Of a DNA stretch of 41,571 bases, positions 39,175 through 41,571 are shown piece after piece; position 1 is the first letter of the stretch, and every line of letters begins with the position of its first letter. This stretch comes from an uncultured Burkholderiales bacterium (lineage in GTDB: Bacteria; Pseudomonadota; Gammaproteobacteria; Burkholderiales; Burkholderiaceae_C), in contig CAIKVH010000137.1 of NCBI GenBank assembly GCA_903830725.1, positions 1-41,571 on the forward strand. The letters run 5' to 3'. Below the pieces are notes generated by a model. That model was not told the origin of the DNA. It worked only from the letters and a program-made list of their open reading frames with translations, and ran no database searches. A program made the position numbers and the translations under genes.

Positions 39175-40836
39175 ATGAATGATATTCGCCGATCTGTATT
39201 GTGGGTAATTTTTGGATTTTGCATGGTGATGCTATGGGATAAGTGGCAGGTTTATAACGGTCATAAACCTTTGTTCTTTCCGTCACCAGAAAAAACGGAA
39301 ATTAGAAGTGCTAACGCAGGGGGCGCAGAAATTCCACAACCTTCGCTTTCTCCGTCCGGGGAGCAGGCATTATCTAATGTGGAGAAAAACAAAGAAAAAA
39401 TAATTAGTGGCGACAAGATAGAGGTTAAAACAAATGTTTTGAATCTTACATTTGATTCAATAGGTGGCAGTTTAGTAAAAGCGGAGTTACTTGCTCACAA
39501 AGACATAAACCATCCCGGGAGCAATGTTGTTCTTTTGGATGAATCGGCTGAGAGAATCTATATGGCCCAGTCAGGCTTGATCTCAAAAGAGAGCGGATCG
39601 GAATATCCAACGCACAAGACTCTAATGAGGTCAAATGGCGCCACAACTTTTAAAGAGGGGGAGAGCAAAATAACATTGCGTTTTGAATCTGCGGAAATGA
39701 GCGGGGTTCAGCTAATCAAAAGCTACGAGATAAATAAGAATAGTTATGACATCATTGTTAAACAAGAAATTTTAAATAAGAGTGATAAAGAAATCTCGCC
39801 CTTAATCTATGTTCAATTGTTAAGGGATGGAAACAAGCCTGAGGGAGAGTCATCTTTTTATTCCACGTTTACGGGTCCGGCTGTTTATACAGAAACAAAA
39901 AAATATCAAAAAGTTGACTTTAAAGACATCGATAAAGACAAATTAACCTTTGAAAAGCAATCTAATGAAGGTTATGTTGCAATGGTTCAGCATTATTTTG
40001 TAAGTGCATGGATTTTCCCAAGCAATTTTTCTAGAGAATACTTCGCAAGGAAAGTAGATACGAATTTATATTCCGCGGGTATGATTGGGCAGTTAAATAA
40101 AATTGCACCAAAAGCAAGTGAATCCATTTCGGCCCACTTATATGTTGGCCCGCAAGAGGAGAAAACGCTTGAGGCAATATATCCTGGACTAGAGTTAGTA
40201 AAAGATTATGGTTGGTTAACTATATTGGCCAAGCCGCTTTATTGGCTAGTGGACAAGCTTTACAGTTTCATAGGCAACTGGGGTTGGTCAATTGTTGCAT
40301 TGGTGGTTTTACTAAAAATTGCTTTCTTTTGGTTAAATGCACAAGCATATAAAAGTATGGCCAAGATGAAGGCTATTAATCCAAAAATTATGGAAATGAG
40401 GGAACGGCTTAAAGATAATCCACAGCAAATACAGGTGGAGATGATGCGGATTTATCGAGAGGAGAAAGTCAACCCAATGGGAGGCTGTTTGCCTATCGTA
40501 ATTCAAATACCAGTGTTTATTGCGTTGTATTGGGTTTTATTGTCAACAGTAGAGATGAGAAACGCGCCGTGGCTTGGATGGATTCATGATTTGGCCGCAC
40601 CTGATCCTTATTTCATTTTGCCTTTTGTGATGACTGGAACCTCGCTCCTGCAAACCTGGCTAAATCCTACGCCACCTGATCCAGTTCAGGCCAAGATGAT
40701 GTGGATCATGCCGCTCGCATTTAGTGTGATGTTCTTTTTCTTCCCTGCAGGATTGGTGTTGTATTGGTTAACAAATAATATTTTGTCAATCTCACAACAA
40801 TGGCTTATAAATAAAAGACTTGGTGTTTTGAACTAG
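39175..40836 (+). CDS. yidC: Membrane protein insertase YidC
   Basis: YidC inserts and folds inner-membrane proteins alone or with SecYEG. The 553-residue protein is the Gram-negative form: a first membrane helix at about residues 7-24, a large periplasmic P1 domain (~45-340), then the conserved five-helix core. The core includes GWSIVALVVLLKIAFFWLN, the cytoplasmic coiled loop MAKMKAINPKIMEMRERL, then NPMGGCLPIVIQIPVFIALY and the last helices around FFFFPAGLVLYWLTNN. The hydrophilic-groove arginine should lie in the second core helix, but that helix lacks the usual R in my reading, so it deserves an alignment. It is followed by mnmE after 34 bp. Confidence 0.97.
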   Translation: MNDIRRSVLWVIFGFCMVMLWDKWQVYNGHKPLFFPSPEKTEIRSANAGGAEIPQPSLSPSGEQALSNVEKNKEKIISGDKIEVKTNVLNLTFDSIGGSLVKAELLAHKDINHPGSNVVLLDESAERIYMAQSGLISKESGSEYPTHKTLMRSNGATTFKEGESKITLRFESAEMSGVQLIKSYEINKNSYDIIVKQEILNKSDKEISPLIYVQLLRDGNKPEGESSFYSTFTGPAVYTETKKYQKVDFKDIDKDKLTFEKQSNEGYVAMVQHYFVSAWIFPSNFSREYFARKVDTNLYSAGMIGQLNKIAPKASESISAHLYVGPQEEKTLEAIYPGLELVKDYGWLTILAKPLYWLVDKLYSFIGNWGWSIVALVVLLKIAFFWLNAQAYKSMAKMKAINPKIMEMRERLKDNPQQIQVEMMRIYREEKVNPMGGCLPIVIQIPVFIALYWVLLSTVEMRNAPWLGWIHDLAAPDPYFILPFVMTGTSLLQTWLNPTPPDPVQAKMMWIMPLAFSVMFFFFPAGLVLYWLTNNILSISQQWLINKRLGVLN

Positions 40837-40870
40837 TACATCTTTAAAAGGCTGGGGAGAATAATTGCCC

Positions 40871-41571
40871 ATGTTGTTAAGCGAAAAGAACCAGCCAATT
40901 ATTGCAATATCAACAGCTCAAGGGGTAGGAGCAGTTGGTGTAATTCGCATTAGCGGATCAAATTTAAATCATTTTATAAGTGTTTTACTCTCTAAACCAT
41001 TAATACCGCGGGTTGCCACTTTAAGTATTCTGAGGGATAAAGAGGGCAACGCCATCGATCAGCTAGTTGCAATATATTTTAAAGGCCCTCATAGCTATAC
41101 AGGTGAAGACGTTTTGGAATTACAGGGACACGGGGGACCTGTACTTTTGAATATGATCGTTGAGCGGTGTATTCAAGTCGCAAATCAAAATACTATGGAG
41201 CCCTGTCTGCCGGGATTGCGAATGGCATATCCGGGAGAATTTAGTGAAAGGGCTTTTCTCAACTCAAAACTAGATCTGGCTCAAGCAGAGTCGGTAATGG
41301 ACCTAATCAATGCTAAAACTAAACTAGCGGCTAGGGGCGCAATAAGATCACTTCAAGGCGAGTTCTCTAATGAGATAAATACATTAAAAGAAATGCTTGT
41401 TCGGTTGAGGATGTTGGTTGAGGCGAGCATTGATTTTCCGGAAGAGGAAATAGATTTTATAAAATCAGACCAAGCGAGGCAAGAAATACAGAACATCAAG
41501 TCTAAGTTAAATGAGATTATTGGCCATGCTGAACAAGGTCGTGTGCTAATCCAAGGCATAAATGTAGTGAT
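40871..41571 (+). CDS. mnmE: tRNA modification GTPase MnmE, 5' part (cut by window end)
   Basis: MnmE works with MnmG to make the cmnm5 group on wobble uridines, using a formyl-tetrahydrofolate-derived carbon and GTP. The window holds the first 233 codons: the folate-binding N-terminal domain (TAQGVGAVGVIRISG, PHSYTGEDVLELQGHGG, MAYPGEFSERAFLNSKLDLA) and the beginning of the helical domain (NAKTKLAARGAIRSLQGEFS). The Ras-like G domain would lie just beyond the edge. GGGGAGA ends ten bases before the ATG, a good but slightly distant ribosome binding site. No disruption is visible, so the gene is incomplete only because of the window boundary. Confidence 0.96.
   Translation, partial: MLLSEKNQPIIAISTAQGVGAVGVIRISGSNLNHFISVLLSKPLIPRVATLSILRDKEGNAIDQLVAIYFKGPHSYTGEDVLELQGHGGPVLLNMIVERCIQVANQNTMEPCLPGLRMAYPGEFSERAFLNSKLDLAQAESVMDLINAKTKLAARGAIRSLQGEFSNEINTLKEMLVRLRMLVEASIDFPEEEIDFIKSDQARQEIQNIKSKLNEIIGHAEQGRVLIQGINVV

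Overview
The window is a replication-origin region of a betaproteobacterium, most likely a low-GC member of the Burkholderiales. This rests on the gene orders (mnmG-rsmG-parA-parB and dnaA-dnaN-gyrB on the minus strand, rpmH-rnpA-yidD-yidC-mnmE on the plus strand), on a 44-residue L34 protein that reads like those of Alcaligenaceae relatives, and on betaproteobacterial-type LplT, PepP and MaeB. Base composition looks moderately AT-rich by eye and more so around dnaA and dnaN. No tRNA, rRNA, insertion sequence, prophage or CRISPR array was seen. Almost everything is housekeeping or core metabolism.

Layout. 0.2-4.4 kb (plus): a DMT exporter, then tsaB, rimI, a divergent uracil-DNA-glycosylase-like protein and pyrF, tightly packed. 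4.4-8.9 kb (minus): uvrA and alr, with alr divergent from the lysophospholipid transporter gene lplT (9.0-10.3 kb, plus). 10.4-14.1 kb (minus): gapA, glcE and glcF; glcD is not beside them. 14.3-19.0 kb (plus): a MurU-like nucleotidyltransferase, pepP and a malic enzyme fused to a phosphotransacetylase-like domain. 19.2-20.3 kb: a barstar-like protein and a two-helix membrane protein, convergent across a clear terminator. 20.4-25.4 kb: a LysR regulator (plus), then phoD, mnmA and glutaryl-CoA dehydrogenase (minus). 25.7-27.1 kb (plus): a D-lactate dehydrogenase/GlcD-family flavoprotein.

Origin-proximal block, 27.1-41.6 kb: parB, parA, rsmG and mnmG on the minus strand, with one perfect parS site between parA and rsmG and a second inside mnmG; a pirin gene (plus); then gyrB, dnaN and dnaA (minus). 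DnaA boxes lie in both gaps flanking dnaA and one lies inside dnaA. The dnaA-dnaN gap also has an AT-rich stretch next to four TAG triplets, as in a DnaA-trio unwinding element. A strong dnaA promoter faces away from rpmH. To the right, rpmH, rnpA, yidD, yidC and the 5' part of mnmE point away from the origin.

How the genes relate. The origin block combines initiation (DnaA), processivity clamp (DnaN), supercoiling (GyrB), segregation (ParABS), membrane insertion (YidC, YidD) and tRNA/rRNA modification (MnmE, MnmG, RsmG, with MnmA and TsaB elsewhere in the window). I found no clear new multi-gene system. The most unusual items are the uracil-DNA-glycosylase-like protein with an eroded catalytic motif and a HolD-like N-terminus next to rimI, the glycolate oxidase genes without glcD, the barstar without its RNase, and the two-sided arrangement of DnaA boxes.
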